Source of the DNA: an uncultured Microcaldota archaeon
GTDB lineage: Archaea; Micrarchaeota; Micrarchaeia; Anstonellales; Bilamarchaeaceae
Direction: 5' to 3'
Assembly (NCBI GenBank): GCA_903828955.1
Contig: CAIKOA010000008.1
Coordinates: forward strand, 1-36,812
Length of the DNA: 36,812 bases
The stretch's first letter is position 1. Each line of letters begins with the position of its first letter. The notes below the pieces were generated by a model that was given only the letters and a program-made list of their open reading frames with translations, was not told the origin of the DNA and ran no database searches. This document shows, in pieces, positions 1 to 8,080 of the stretch. The translations under genes were made by a program, and so were the position numbers.

Positions 1-332
1 GATGCAATCGTAAAGTAGAGGTCGTCCCTCCACCTAGCCACAGTTGGATATGGAGCCACAGAAGCATGCCCGTTATCCACAAAATATTTCTCAATCTCTT
101 TCCAAGTCTGCACATACCCCAGATTCCTCTTGCTCACCGCATTCCCTACAAAGGTATATCCAATGCAGGAAGAGTCCTCGCAAACATCCCTCTCCACAGG
201 GCTCCAGAAGTGCCTCTTGCACTGCTTGCACTCATACCTCCTGAAGCCCATTTCCTCCAGAGACTTGATTTTGTAGTGTTTTTCCCACTCTTTTGCAAAC
301 TGCAATCTAAGCTCCGGCTTGGTAAGCACCAT
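1..332 (-). CDS. alaS: Alanine-tRNA ligase, archaeal type (N-terminal 110 residues; cut by window edge)
   Basis: Charges tRNA-Ala with alanine in the cytoplasm. Translating the minus strand from the ATG at 332-330 gives 110 uninterrupted codons running off the window edge. Residues 33-59 hold a Cys4 zinc-binding module (C35-x2-C38, C51-x4-C56) typical of the N-terminal extension of archaeal AlaRS. Near residues 98-110 the protein reads VARWRDDLYFTIAS, the conserved entry to the class II catalytic core. The rest of the catalytic, editing and C-Ala domains lie outside the window. The gene is divergent from the SDR gene at 387 with 54 nt between the starts. Identification rests on remembered family motifs, but the match is strong. 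It marks the chromosomal backbone at the left border of the sugar locus. Confidence 0.9.
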   Translation of the reverse strand, partial: MVLTKPELRLQFAKEWEKHYKIKSLEEMGFRRYECKQCKRHFWSPVERDVCEDSSCIGYTFVGNAVSKRNLGYVQTWKEIEKYFVDNGHASVAPYPTVARWRDDLYFTIA

Positions 333-386
333 AAGGGGGATTTGAAGGGGAAGGATTTTAACCTTAAAGCCGGAATGTTTTCCCGT

Positions 387-1304
387 ATGAAGGTTCTGGT
401 TACAGGAGGTTGTGGCTTTATTGGCTCAAACCTCTCGATTAAGCTTGCTTCCCTTGGCTACGAAACCCACATTCTGGATTTAGCCACTCAGCCGGCGCTT
501 CCGCTTCCAAAACAGGCAAAAATCCACAAAGGAAGCATCACCGATCCAAAGGAAGTCGATTCTTTAGTTTCCGGATGCGCTTTCGTTTTCCACCAGGCTG
601 CGCAGATTTCGGTCGTAGATTCAATAAAAAACCCCAAAAGAACCCACGAAATAAATGTGGAAGGAACCCGCAATGTTCTGGAATCCTGCAGGAAGCACAA
701 TGTTAAGCGCGTAGTTCTCGCTTCCAGTGCCGCGGTTTATGGAGATGCGCCCGGCCTTCCGAAAAAAGAAACAGATATTCCAAAACCCATTTCCCCTTAT
801 GGGGAAAGCAAGCTCCAGAACGAGTCGGATGCAAGAAAATACTTAGAGGAGTATGGATTAGAAACCATTTGCCTCCGCTATTTTAACGTATACGGGCCGG
901 GGCAGAAGGCGGATTCTCCCTATTCAGGAGTCATCTCTCGCTTCCTGGATTGCGCAATCCACAACAAACAACCCACAATTTTCGGGGATGGAAAGCAAAC
1001 AAGGGATTTTGTTTTTGTTGAAGATGTAGTAAATGCAAACGTCCTTGCAACAGAAGCAAAAAGGGCAGCAGGGGAGGTTTTCAATATTGGAACCGGGAAG
1101 GAAGTTTCTCTTCTGGAACTCTGGAAAACCATAAAAACAATCTCCGGGTGCAAACTTGAGCCGAAATTCGAGCCAAAAAGGGAAGGCGACATCTATCGCT
1201 CAGTGGCAAGCATAGAAAAAGCAAGGGATTCCCTTTCATATTCCCCGGTTTTTGGAATCAAGAAAGGACTTGGCAAATTAGTCCAACCACGCAAGCCCGC
1301 TTAG
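387..1304 (+). CDS. NAD-dependent epimerase/dehydratase (extended SDR, GalE-like)
   Basis: A 305-residue extended short-chain dehydrogenase, probably a UDP-hexose 4-epimerase or related nucleotide-sugar enzyme. It has an N-terminal NAD-binding GxxGxxG motif (residues 7-13), an SSAAVYG substrate loop (113-119) and an intact catalytic Tyr138-x3-Lys142. The frame is open far upstream (to 66), but that extension lies antisense to alaS and has no SDR character. The start at 387 places MKVLVTGG at the N-terminus, as usual; an in-frame ATG at 375 is an alternative. Its 3' end overlaps the convergent flippase gene by 4 nt. The substrate cannot be assigned from sequence: UDP-Glc/UDP-Gal or their N-acetyl or uronic acid forms are all possible. 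Confidence 0.88.
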   Translation: MKVLVTGGCGFIGSNLSIKLASLGYETHILDLATQPALPLPKQAKIHKGSITDPKEVDSLVSGCAFVFHQAAQISVVDSIKNPKRTHEINVEGTRNVLESCRKHNVKRVVLASSAAVYGDAPGLPKKETDIPKPISPYGESKLQNESDARKYLEEYGLETICLRYFNVYGPGQKADSPYSGVISRFLDCAIHNKQPTIFGDGKQTRDFVFVEDVVNANVLATEAKRAAGEVFNIGTGKEVSLLELWKTIKTISGCKLEPKFEPKREGDIYRSVASIEKARDSLSYSPVFGIKKGLGKLVQPRKPA

Positions 1305-2947
1305 AAAAACCGCATGGTGAATTCGCCAAACGTTTTAACCCAGCCAGTGGGAACCCCACCTCTCCTCATTGCGGCAAAAAGGAGTTCCCAGTCTTCCTTC
1401 TTAATCGCTTTAAGCAAAATCGCAAATGCCCCATATACCAGGCAAATCAACGCAAAAAGAATTCCCATCCCGATTAATTTCACCATTTTTTGCGCTACCA
1501 ATGCAACAATTCCTTCTCCAACAAAATTAAGCGGGGGGATCGCATTTATCAAAGCAATTGCGTTCTCTCGTATAAGCAGGATTACTGCCAGAGTAAGGAT
1601 CCCCGCCCCTATGGGTTTTAGCAGCTCCCTGCTGAATTCAAATCCGGCTATTTTCTTGCAGTAATACGCGATCATTATAGAAGTTACTAATAAGGAAAAC
1701 GCGGAAGCAGCCGCTGCCCCAGCCATTCCATAAATAGGTATAAGGAACCAGCATAAAACCAGGTTAAGCACAAGCGCAATCGCCGCAGCGATAAATTCCA
1801 CTTTTATAATTCGCATGGAAGCAAGAATCGCCCCTTCAATATTGGTAAGGAGCCTGAAGAAAGTCCCAAGCGCAAATATAGCAAGAACTATTCCTCCTGC
1901 CGCATAAGCACTCCCATAAAACATCTGGAGGATTTCGCTTGCAAAAACAATCATCAATATGGAGAAAGGCACGAGCAGGAAAACGTTCCACCTTACCGCA
2001 GTTCTTGCGAGTTTTTCCATTTCCTTCGTATCCCCCTTTCCGTGAAGTTCTGCCGCCATCGGGGAGAATATGCTAAGGATTGAGCCAGGGAATATGGGTA
2101 TCAGGAGCGCCATGGATATCGCGATGGAGTATATCCCGATTTGCGCAGCGGAAATTTCCGGAGGCATTAGATAGCTCATAATTATCCTGTCCATATAGAA
2201 TGCAAAATTTGCAATGCCAACAATCAGCGCAATTGTTATCCCAAACGGCACGGTTTCCTTCAGCAGTTCTATCTGTTCCCCTAGCCCCAGCTTTAGTTTG
2301 GGAATTCCTGCCTTTTTTGCCTCTTTTTCCGCGTACCAGAACGAAACGAACACAAAAACAAAATATGACGCCACGAATGCTGAAGTTATTACAAGTGCAC
2401 TTGCCCCAATCCAGAAATACAGCCCAAGCGTAAGAACAAGCTTAAGCAGATTCTGCCCGTTCAGGAGAACATTCGATTCCTTTATTTTTTTCAAGCCACC
2501 AAGGAAGGCAGTATTAAGCCCGAAAAAGTTGCTCAGAACCAGGAAAATCGCCATAACCTGGAGAGGCGCAACAAGCAAGGGATTTGAGAGGCCGCCTGAG
2601 ATCTGAGCCGCAAACAGGAAGATTGCCGCTGCAAGGATAAACGAAAGGGTTCCTGAAAACAGGTAGGAAACAGTAAGGAGCTTGTATGCCTTTTCCTTTT
2701 CGCCCTTTCCGATGTAGTATGGAACATACCTGGTGAATGCAGAAGTCAACCCAAGGTCCGCAAATACTGAAACGATGTAGATTACGCTGAGGGAGAGGTA
2801 GTAGAGCCCGACGTCTTCAGGGGTGAACAACCTTGCAAGAAGTATTGTATACACAAGCGAAACCAGCTTCAGGGCAACAGTTCCGCTAATGCTCCAGAAC
2901 GTCCCCTTTGCAATTGTTTTCTGCCCTTCTCCAAGCGAGTTGTCCAT
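1301..2947 (-). CDS. Polysaccharide/oligosaccharide flippase, Wzx-type (MOP superfamily)
   Basis: A 548-residue polytopic membrane protein of the polysaccharide-biosynthesis (Wzx/RfbX) family. It probably flips lipid-linked glycans across the membrane. The N-terminus (GTFWSISGTVALKLVSLVYT, then LARLFTPEDVGLYYL) is the typical start of the family. Alternating hydrophobic segments give roughly 12-14 predicted transmembrane helices, and the polysaccharide-synthesis C-terminal domain follows the long central loop. The start ATG at 2947 is preceded on the minus strand by a GAAGGG-like ribosome-binding site. The gene diverges from UDP-glucose dehydrogenase at 3025 across a shared promoter region. 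With the many sugar-nucleotide and glycosyltransferase genes to its right, it is the likely exporter for the glycan built by this locus. Confidence 0.88.
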   Translation of the reverse strand: MDNSLGEGQKTIAKGTFWSISGTVALKLVSLVYTILLARLFTPEDVGLYYLSLSVIYIVSVFADLGLTSAFTRYVPYYIGKGEKEKAYKLLTVSYLFSGTLSFILAAAIFLFAAQISGGLSNPLLVAPLQVMAIFLVLSNFFGLNTAFLGGLKKIKESNVLLNGQNLLKLVLTLGLYFWIGASALVITSAFVASYFVFVFVSFWYAEKEAKKAGIPKLKLGLGEQIELLKETVPFGITIALIVGIANFAFYMDRIIMSYLMPPEISAAQIGIYSIAISMALLIPIFPGSILSIFSPMAAELHGKGDTKEMEKLARTAVRWNVFLLVPFSILMIVFASEILQMFYGSAYAAGGIVLAIFALGTFFRLLTNIEGAILASMRIIKVEFIAAAIALVLNLVLCWFLIPIYGMAGAAAASAFSLLVTSIMIAYYCKKIAGFEFSRELLKPIGAGILTLAVILLIRENAIALINAIPPLNFVGEGIVALVAQKMVKLIGMGILFALICLVYGAFAILLKAIKKEDWELLFAAMRRGGVPTGWVKTFGEFTMRFF

Positions 2948-2960
2948 TAGCTTCCCTTCT

Positions 2961-2976
2961 GGCAGGTATTCCTGCC
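2961..2976. promoter_or_regulatory. Inverted repeat in divergent promoter (possible operator)
   Basis: GGCAGG-TATT-CCTGCC is a perfect 6-nt-arm inverted repeat between the flippase start (2947) and the TATA-like element at 2981-2990. It overlaps the expected transcription start of the flippase gene. It could be an operator or an mRNA 5' hairpin. No regulator is identified. Confidence 0.4.
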
Positions 2977-2980
2977 CATA

Positions 2981-2990
2981 CTTAAAATAT
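2981..2990. promoter_or_regulatory. Shared TATA element of the flippase / UDP-glucose dehydrogenase divergent pair
   Basis: CTTAAAATAT is AT-rich on both strands. It sits about 40 nt from the plus-strand start at 3025, leaving a short leader carrying a GGGAG ribosome-binding site. It sits about 38 nt from the minus-strand start at 2947, leaving a short leader with GAAGGG. This fits an archaeal bidirectional promoter. It is assigned by position only. Confidence 0.45.
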
Positions 2991-3024
2991 TTGTTTTTAT
3001 TTACCTTATAATGGGAGTGGGTTT

Positions 3025-4290
3025 ATGAAAATTTGCGTGATCGGGAGCGGTTATGTTGGCCTCATAACAGCCTGCGGTTTCTCAAAGCTCGGGCACACCG
3101 TTGATTGCGTTGATATCGACCCAAAGAAAACAGAGTCCATAAACAAGGGAATCCCCCCCATATACGAATCCGGATTAAAGGAGCTACTTGGAGAAGTAAT
3201 CGGCAAGAAACTCAATGCAACAACTGACCTTAATAAGGCGGTTTCTTCTTCAGAAATAGTTTTCATAAGCGTTGGAACTCCTTCCAGAGAAGACGGATCC
3301 ATAGATTTGTCCTACATAAATAAAGCATTTCTTGATGCGGTTTCCGCTTCCAAATCCTATAAAGTGATTATCGTAAAGAGCACAGTTGTTCCCGGAACAT
3401 GCGATTCCCTGGCCAAACTTGCAAAAGAGAAGCTCGGAAAGCAGGACGGAAAAGATTTCGGCCTTTGCATGAATCCGGAATTCCTCCGCGAAGGAAAGGC
3501 GCTTGAGGATTTCTTCAATCCGGACCGAATCGTAATCGGCTCGGAAGATGAAAAATCAAGAAAAAAAGTCCTCGAGTTATATTCTTCTTTCAAGTGCCCA
3601 ATCCTGAATACTGACCGGAAAACCGCGGAAATGATAAAGTATGCAAGCAATTCCTTCCTCGCGACTAAAATAAGCTTTGCAAACGAGTTCGGCAACCTCT
3701 GCAAGAAGATGGGTATTGACGTTTACGAAGTGATGGACGGAATCGGGATGGATAAGCGCATCGGAAGGAGTTTTCTGAACGCGGGAATCGGATACGGGGG
3801 GAGTTGCTTCCCCAAGGATGTGAAGGCGATTGTCCATTCCTTCAAGGAGAATGGAATTGAGCCAAAACTTCTCAACTCCGCAATTGAAGTGAATGAGAAT
3901 CAGCCGCTCAAGATTGTTGATTTGGCTAAAAAGAAGCTCGGTTCGCTTAATGGAAAGAAAATAACAATTCTGGGGCTTGCCTTCAAGCCGGACAGCGACG
4001 ACATCCGCGAAGCGCCCAGCATAAAAATCTTGAATAAACTCCTTTCCGAAGGCGCAAAAATAATGGTTTATGATCCGGAAGCAATGCTAAACATCAGGAA
4101 GGTTTTTGCAGCCAGGATTGAGTACGCGAAAACAGCCCAGGAAGCCCTTTCCTACTCAGACAACGTATTTGTGCTTACGGAATGGGCGCAATTCAGGGAT
4201 GAAAAGCTCTATTCCGGGAAAACCGTTTTTGATGGAAGGAAGGTTTTAAAGAGGAAGAGCGGAGGAAAATACGAAGGAATTTGTTGGTAG
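3025..4290 (+). CDS. UDP-glucose 6-dehydrogenase (UDP-glucose/GDP-mannose dehydrogenase family)
   Basis: Oxidises UDP-glucose to UDP-glucuronate with two NAD. The 421-residue protein starts with the Rossmann motif GSGYVGL (residues 8-14). It contains NPEFLREGKA in the middle domain, the catalytic-cysteine motif GYGGSCFPKD with Cys261, and the C-terminal GLAFKPDSDDIREAPS signature. Length and all three domains match the family (AglM in haloarchaea, Ugd/TuaD in bacteria). UDP-N-acetyl-hexosamine or GDP-mannose dehydrogenase activity cannot be fully excluded, but the motifs and a UXS gene further along (8077) favour UDP-glucose. It is the first gene of a tight same-strand unit with 4306 and 5339. 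Confidence 0.9.
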   Translation: MKICVIGSGYVGLITACGFSKLGHTVDCVDIDPKKTESINKGIPPIYESGLKELLGEVIGKKLNATTDLNKAVSSSEIVFISVGTPSREDGSIDLSYINKAFLDAVSASKSYKVIIVKSTVVPGTCDSLAKLAKEKLGKQDGKDFGLCMNPEFLREGKALEDFFNPDRIVIGSEDEKSRKKVLELYSSFKCPILNTDRKTAEMIKYASNSFLATKISFANEFGNLCKKMGIDVYEVMDGIGMDKRIGRSFLNAGIGYGGSCFPKDVKAIVHSFKENGIEPKLLNSAIEVNENQPLKIVDLAKKKLGSLNGKKITILGLAFKPDSDDIREAPSIKILNKLLSEGAKIMVYDPEAMLNIRKVFAARIEYAKTAQEALSYSDNVFVLTEWAQFRDEKLYSGKTVFDGRKVLKRKSGGKYEGICW

Positions 4291-4305
4291 GTTTGAGGTG
4301 TAATC

Positions 4306-5334
4306 ATGAAAGTTCTTGTTACCGGGGGGGCGGGCCTTGTTGGGACCGAATGCTGCAAGCTTTTTGCAAAGGAAGGATGGGACGTGATAAGCGTTGACAA
4401 TTACACCCGCGCCAAAATATTCGGAAAAGACGCAGAAACCCGCTCAAACATAGAAAAAACAAGGAAGGAATACAACATTGAGCACCACGAGATGGACATC
4501 CGTGATGAGAAAATCGCGGAGTTGATAAAAAAATCCGATGCAATTGTGCACACCGCTGCACAGCCTTCACACCCCCGCTCGATAGAAATCCCGATGGAGG
4601 ACTTCCAGATAAATGCCTACGGGACGCTTTTCCTTTTGGAAATGGTTCGGAAGCACAAAAAGGAAATTCCGTTTGCTTTCTGCTCAACAAATAAGGTATA
4701 TGGAGAAGCTCCAAATTATTTCTCCTATAAAAAGGTTGGGAGGAGATTCGAGCCTTTAGACCCGACGCTTTTCGATGGTTTTGACGAAAACTTGCGGATA
4801 AACCACATGATGCATACTCCGTTTGGGGTTTCCAAGGTAGCAGCAGACCTTTATTGCCAGGAATATGCATACCTATACGGGCTTAAAACCGGAATTTTCA
4901 GGATGGGCTGCATAACCGGAGGGGCTGCAAAAGCGGTGGAAATGCACAACTGGGAGCCTTTTTTCGTAAAGAAGGCACTTACTGGCGAAGAGCTCACCAT
5001 TTTTGGGCACGGAGGCTATCAGGTCAGGGACGTCATACATGCGGCAGACCTTGCCAAATTGCTCTTTGAATTCGTAAAGGCCCCCCGCCCTGGAGAATCC
5101 TATAATATCGGGGGAGCAAGAAAGAACTCGATCTCTCTTTTGGAGTCAATACAGCTGATTGAGGAAGTGACCGGAAAGAAGATGAAATATAAGTTCGGCC
5201 CTGAAAGGGAAGCGGACCACATCTGGTGGATTTCCAACATAAACAAAGCCAGATTGCACTATCCGCAATGGGACATAAGGATAGGATTGAAGCAGGTATT
5301 TAAAGATATTTACGAAGCGCTTTCAAGAGCCTGA
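4306..5334 (+). CDS. NAD-dependent epimerase, CDP-paratose 2-epimerase-like extended SDR with Phe in the YxxxK site
   Basis: A 342-residue extended SDR. The NAD motif GGAGLVG is at residues 7-13. The loop STNKVYG (127-133) is characteristic of CDP-paratose/tyvelose 2-epimerases and their relatives, rather than the usual SSxxVYG. The position of the catalytic tyrosine reads F173-G-V-S-K177 (codon TTT), so the canonical Tyr is absent. From memory, a subfamily of uncharacterised archaeal and bacterial SDRs shares this FGVSK and the following MGCITG segment, so it may be a lineage trait rather than a lesion. A GAGGTG ribosome-binding site lies 6 nt before the ATG. It follows UDP-glucose dehydrogenase by 15 nt. 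The substrate is unknown, and a 2-epimerase acting on a CDP-3,6-dideoxysugar is one possibility. Confidence 0.82.
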   Translation: MKVLVTGGAGLVGTECCKLFAKEGWDVISVDNYTRAKIFGKDAETRSNIEKTRKEYNIEHHEMDIRDEKIAELIKKSDAIVHTAAQPSHPRSIEIPMEDFQINAYGTLFLLEMVRKHKKEIPFAFCSTNKVYGEAPNYFSYKKVGRRFEPLDPTLFDGFDENLRINHMMHTPFGVSKVAADLYCQEYAYLYGLKTGIFRMGCITGGAAKAVEMHNWEPFFVKKALTGEELTIFGHGGYQVRDVIHAADLAKLLFEFVKAPRPGESYNIGGARKNSISLLESIQLIEEVTGKKMKYKFGPEREADHIWWISNINKARLHYPQWDIRIGLKQVFKDIYEALSRA

Positions 5335-5338
5335 CAGG

Positions 5339-6094
5339 TTGCGTGATTCTTTGGACAAGATAAAAACGACATTCGGAATAATCCGGAAGGTCAAGAACTG
5401 GCCGATCTATTTCTTGGACTACTTCGGCCTGGTTCCTCCCAAAGAAAGAGTTTACTATCTGGATGAAGCAGGGGGGTTGAAAATCTCCACCCGCCCGAAA
5501 CTCGGGGACCGCAGCACGATAAATGAGATTTTCATCCACAAGAATTACCCTTATACAATAGGCGAAACCGATACAATTGTGGATATCGGGGCGCATATAG
5601 GGGTTTTCACGGTTTATGCTGCAAAGCTGGCAAAGAAAGGAGCAGTTTATTCATTTGAGCCAGACCCGGGGAATTTTTCCCAGCTCAAGAAGAATGTTGA
5701 ACTCAATGGCTTGAATAATGCAAAAATTTTCAACGAAGGCATTTTCAGCAAAGAAGGAACTTTCGATTTTTACGTGAGCGACCAGCACAGCGGAGGGAAC
5801 AGCATGCTTAAGGTTTCCGGAGAGAAAATCAGCGCACACTTTACAACTCTCACTTCCGTTATGGATTCCAATAAAATAGAACAGATTGATTTCCTTAAGA
5901 TTGACACCGAAGGTGCGGAGTATGATATTCTTCTCAGTACCCCAGCATCTTACTTTTCAAGAATAAGCAGGATCGGCCTGGAAACGCACGATTGGATGAC
6001 TGAACAGAAAGGTCCGGTCTTGAAGAAGTTTCTGGAAGAGCTGGGCTTCTCGGTTTCAGAAAACAATGGAATGTTATATGCCTATGGAAAGTAA
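5339..6094 (+). CDS. FkbM-family SAM-dependent methyltransferase
   Basis: A 251-residue protein with an FkbM methyltransferase domain. The SAM motif VDIGAHIGVFTVYAA lies near residues 81-95, the acidic ribose-binding SFEPDPGNF follows, and DFLKIDTEGAEYDIL marks the C-terminal half. The family O-methylates sugars and other hydroxyls; in a glycan locus a sugar O-methylation is likely. The start is uncertain. The TTG at 5339, 4 nt after the previous stop, gives the longest form, an in-frame TTG at 5351 is an alternative, and there is no nearby ATG. It appears translationally linked to the preceding SDR and is the last gene before a new promoter at about 6110. Confidence 0.82.
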   Translation: MRDSLDKIKTTFGIIRKVKNWPIYFLDYFGLVPPKERVYYLDEAGGLKISTRPKLGDRSTINEIFIHKNYPYTIGETDTIVDIGAHIGVFTVYAAKLAKKGAVYSFEPDPGNFSQLKKNVELNGLNNAKIFNEGIFSKEGTFDFYVSDQHSGGNSMLKVSGEKISAHFTTLTSVMDSNKIEQIDFLKIDTEGAEYDILLSTPASYFSRISRIGLETHDWMTEQKGPVLKKFLEELGFSVSENNGMLYAYGK

Positions 6095-6107
6095 TCCCCT
6101 TCCCATG

Positions 6108-6115
6108 TTTTATAA
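6108..6115 (+). promoter_or_regulatory. Archaeal TATA box of the 6139 glycosyltransferase gene
   Basis: TTTATAAA is centred about 27 nt before the ATG at 6139, the spacing expected for a leaderless or nearly leaderless archaeal transcript. It lies in the 44-nt gap after the FkbM gene, implying that the 6139-9018 genes form a separate transcription unit. Confidence 0.55.
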
Positions 6116-6138
6116 AAACTTTGAATTAAGGGTTTCTT

Positions 6139-7320
6139 ATGAAGAAAGTATTTTTCTATATGTCTTCTTCTTTCCACAATTCTTACCTGCACATGGTAAA
6201 AAACGCTCCAGAAGGTTTTGATATAACGCCCAGCCAGTATATGGCCCACATTTTTGGAGCCCAAACCGCTTCAAAGTCCGGGCAAAAAACCCCCGAGCAA
6301 GGATTCATCAGGAAACTCCAGCCCAGCATTTCTCCCCTGTACAACCGGCTCCTGATCTCCTTAGGCATCCCAAAAAGCCGCAGGTTCTCCGCAACGGGCT
6401 ATGATTTGGTCCACAGCGGCCAGAGCATACTGGATACAAACGTCCCCTATGTGATGGATTTCGAGCACGCCGCAGTTTTTTCTGGGTATAACCAATATGC
6501 CTTTGACCGCCCAGGCTTCAGGAATGCATTGAAGAAAAAGCTTCTGGACAAGAATCTAAAGAGGCTAATGCCATGGTCAGATGCGGCAAAAAGAAGCCTC
6601 CTGAATTTTGTGAAGGGAGACAGTATTGAAGATAAGGTGGAAACCGTTTACCCAGTAGTCACTCCCCCTGAAAAACTAGTTAGGGAGAAGCACGAAGGCA
6701 TAAATTTTCTATTCGTGGGGGGCATTTTCTTTGAGAAAGGCGGCTATGACACAATGCTTGCCTTTGACAGGTTCAGCGAGCGCTACGATTGCACTCTTTC
6801 CGTTGTTTCTAACGTCCCGGACTGGGTTTGCAAGAAGTTCAGCAATAACAAGAAAATACGCGTTCTTGGCCCCAAACCATATGAGGAAGTGAAAAAACTC
6901 TATTCCCAGAGCGACGTTTTTGTACTGCCCACCCACTACGATACATTCGGGTTCGTAATCCCGGAAGCGTTCTCTTACGGTCTTCCGGTTATTTCTGACA
7001 ACAGCTTTTCTCGGCCCGAGATAATCGAGCACGAAAGGACCGGCCTGCTTGTAGATTCTTATTACTCTTCTTTTAGAGAAGATGGGGGGTATATCTACCC
7101 GACAATGGAGGAATTGGGAAAGCGAAAAGAGGACTGCATGCACCCGACCGACCGTTATATTTCCGATCTTTCTCAGGCAATGATCCGGCTTGTTGAAGAA
7201 GACAAATTCCGGAAAGCTCTTTCAGAGAATGCCATACGAGAAAGCAGGGAGGGTAAGTTCAGTCCAAAAATATGGAAAGAGAAAATGGGCAGGATATATG
7301 GAGAGGCATTAAGAAAATGA
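6139..7320 (+). CDS. Glycosyltransferase, GT4/GT-B fold
   Basis: A 393-residue glycosyltransferase. The C-terminal half carries a GT-B nucleotide-sugar domain (Glycos_transf_1): FLFVGGIFFEKGGYD, then SQSDVFVLPTHYDTFGF, then the E-x7-E-type segment VIPEAFSYGLPVISD and RTGLLVD. The N-terminal acceptor domain (1-190) lacks an obvious named family. It is retaining by family precedent, but donor and acceptor cannot be read. It has its own TATA box and leads a unit with the nucleotidyltransferase at 7340 and UXS at 8077. It might therefore use a product of that pathway such as UDP-xylose (inference). Confidence 0.86.
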   Translation: MKKVFFYMSSSFHNSYLHMVKNAPEGFDITPSQYMAHIFGAQTASKSGQKTPEQGFIRKLQPSISPLYNRLLISLGIPKSRRFSATGYDLVHSGQSILDTNVPYVMDFEHAAVFSGYNQYAFDRPGFRNALKKKLLDKNLKRLMPWSDAAKRSLLNFVKGDSIEDKVETVYPVVTPPEKLVREKHEGINFLFVGGIFFEKGGYDTMLAFDRFSERYDCTLSVVSNVPDWVCKKFSNNKKIRVLGPKPYEEVKKLYSQSDVFVLPTHYDTFGFVIPEAFSYGLPVISDNSFSRPEIIEHERTGLLVDSYYSSFREDGGYIYPTMEELGKRKEDCMHPTDRYISDLSQAMIRLVEEDKFRKALSENAIRESREGKFSPKIWKEKMGRIYGEALRK

Positions 7321-7339
7321 CTATCGATAGTTGATTCAA

Positions 7340-8080
7340 ATGAAAGCGATAATCCTTGCAGCAGGGGAAGGCAAAAGGCTCAGGCCGCTTACCTATGGCA
7401 TCCCAAAGCCGCTTCTCCCAGTGGGCGGCAGGCCCGTGATAGATTACGTAATAGACAACATCTTGAAATGCAAAGAAATTGATACCATATATGTTGCGGT
7501 TTCCCACATGAAAAGCCCGCTCGAGTCCTATTTGGCGCATTCTCCGCATTCCGATGTTTCCATAGAGACTGTGGATACGCTTGGCTGGGAGACGGGGGGA
7601 GACCTCAAAACCGTGCTGATACAGAAAGAGATACGCGAGGAGCCCGTTCTCGTTTGCTACGGGGATAATGTTACTACCTTGGACACTTCAGAGCTTTTTT
7701 CCGCGCATAAAAAAAACAAGGAATCTTTTTGCACGGTTTCCCTTTTCGAGGTTCCGCAGGAAGATGTCCCCAGATTCGGGATTGCAGAACTCTCCGGAAG
7801 GCAAATCACCAGGTTTGTTGAAAAGCCAGCTCCCGGGGCGACTTCTTCAAGGCTCGCAAACGCAGGTTATTTTGTCCTGGATTCCTCGGCAGTTGCCGGA
7901 CTTCCCATGCGTAAATTCAAGCTAGAAAGCGAGTATTTTCCTTCCTGGGCATCCGCAGGCCGCCTTTTTGGCCATGTGCACGAAGTCAAGCTTTGGATAG
8001 ATATCGGAACAATCGACGCTTACCGGGCCGCAAACAGGCTTGTTGAGGAGATACTGCCCCCTCCAGTGGTGAAGAAATGA
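7340..8080 (+). CDS. Sugar-1-phosphate nucleotidyltransferase
   Basis: A 246-residue nucleotidyltransferase (NTP_transferase family) that couples a hexose-1-phosphate to an NTP. The signature LAAGEGKRLRPLTYGIPKPL is at the extreme N-terminus. Metal-binding CYGDN (about 110) and FVEKP further on are present, followed by DIGTIDAYRAANR near the C-terminus. It is shorter than mannose-1-phosphate guanylyltransferases and has no left-handed beta-helix domain. It resembles RmlA/MurU-sized enzymes. The ATG at 7340 is chosen over an upstream TTG at 7331 because it puts the signature at the N-terminus. The stop overlaps the UXS start (ATGA at 8077-8080). Which NTP and sugar it uses is undetermined. Confidence 0.85.
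   Translation: MKAIILAAGEGKRLRPLTYGIPKPLLPVGGRPVIDYVIDNILKCKEIDTIYVAVSHMKSPLESYLAHSPHSDVSIETVDTLGWETGGDLKTVLIQKEIREEPVLVCYGDNVTTLDTSELFSAHKKNKESFCTVSLFEVPQEDVPRFGIAELSGRQITRFVEKPAPGATSSRLANAGYFVLDSSAVAGLPMRKFKLESEYFPSWASAGRLFGHVHEVKLWIDIGTIDAYRAANRLVEEILPPPVVKK

Noticed and set aside
66-386. A long in-frame N-terminal extension of the first SDR gene
   Set aside because: It runs antisense to the strongly supported alaS start (332-1), has no SDR features, and the normal MKVLVTGG start lies at 387.
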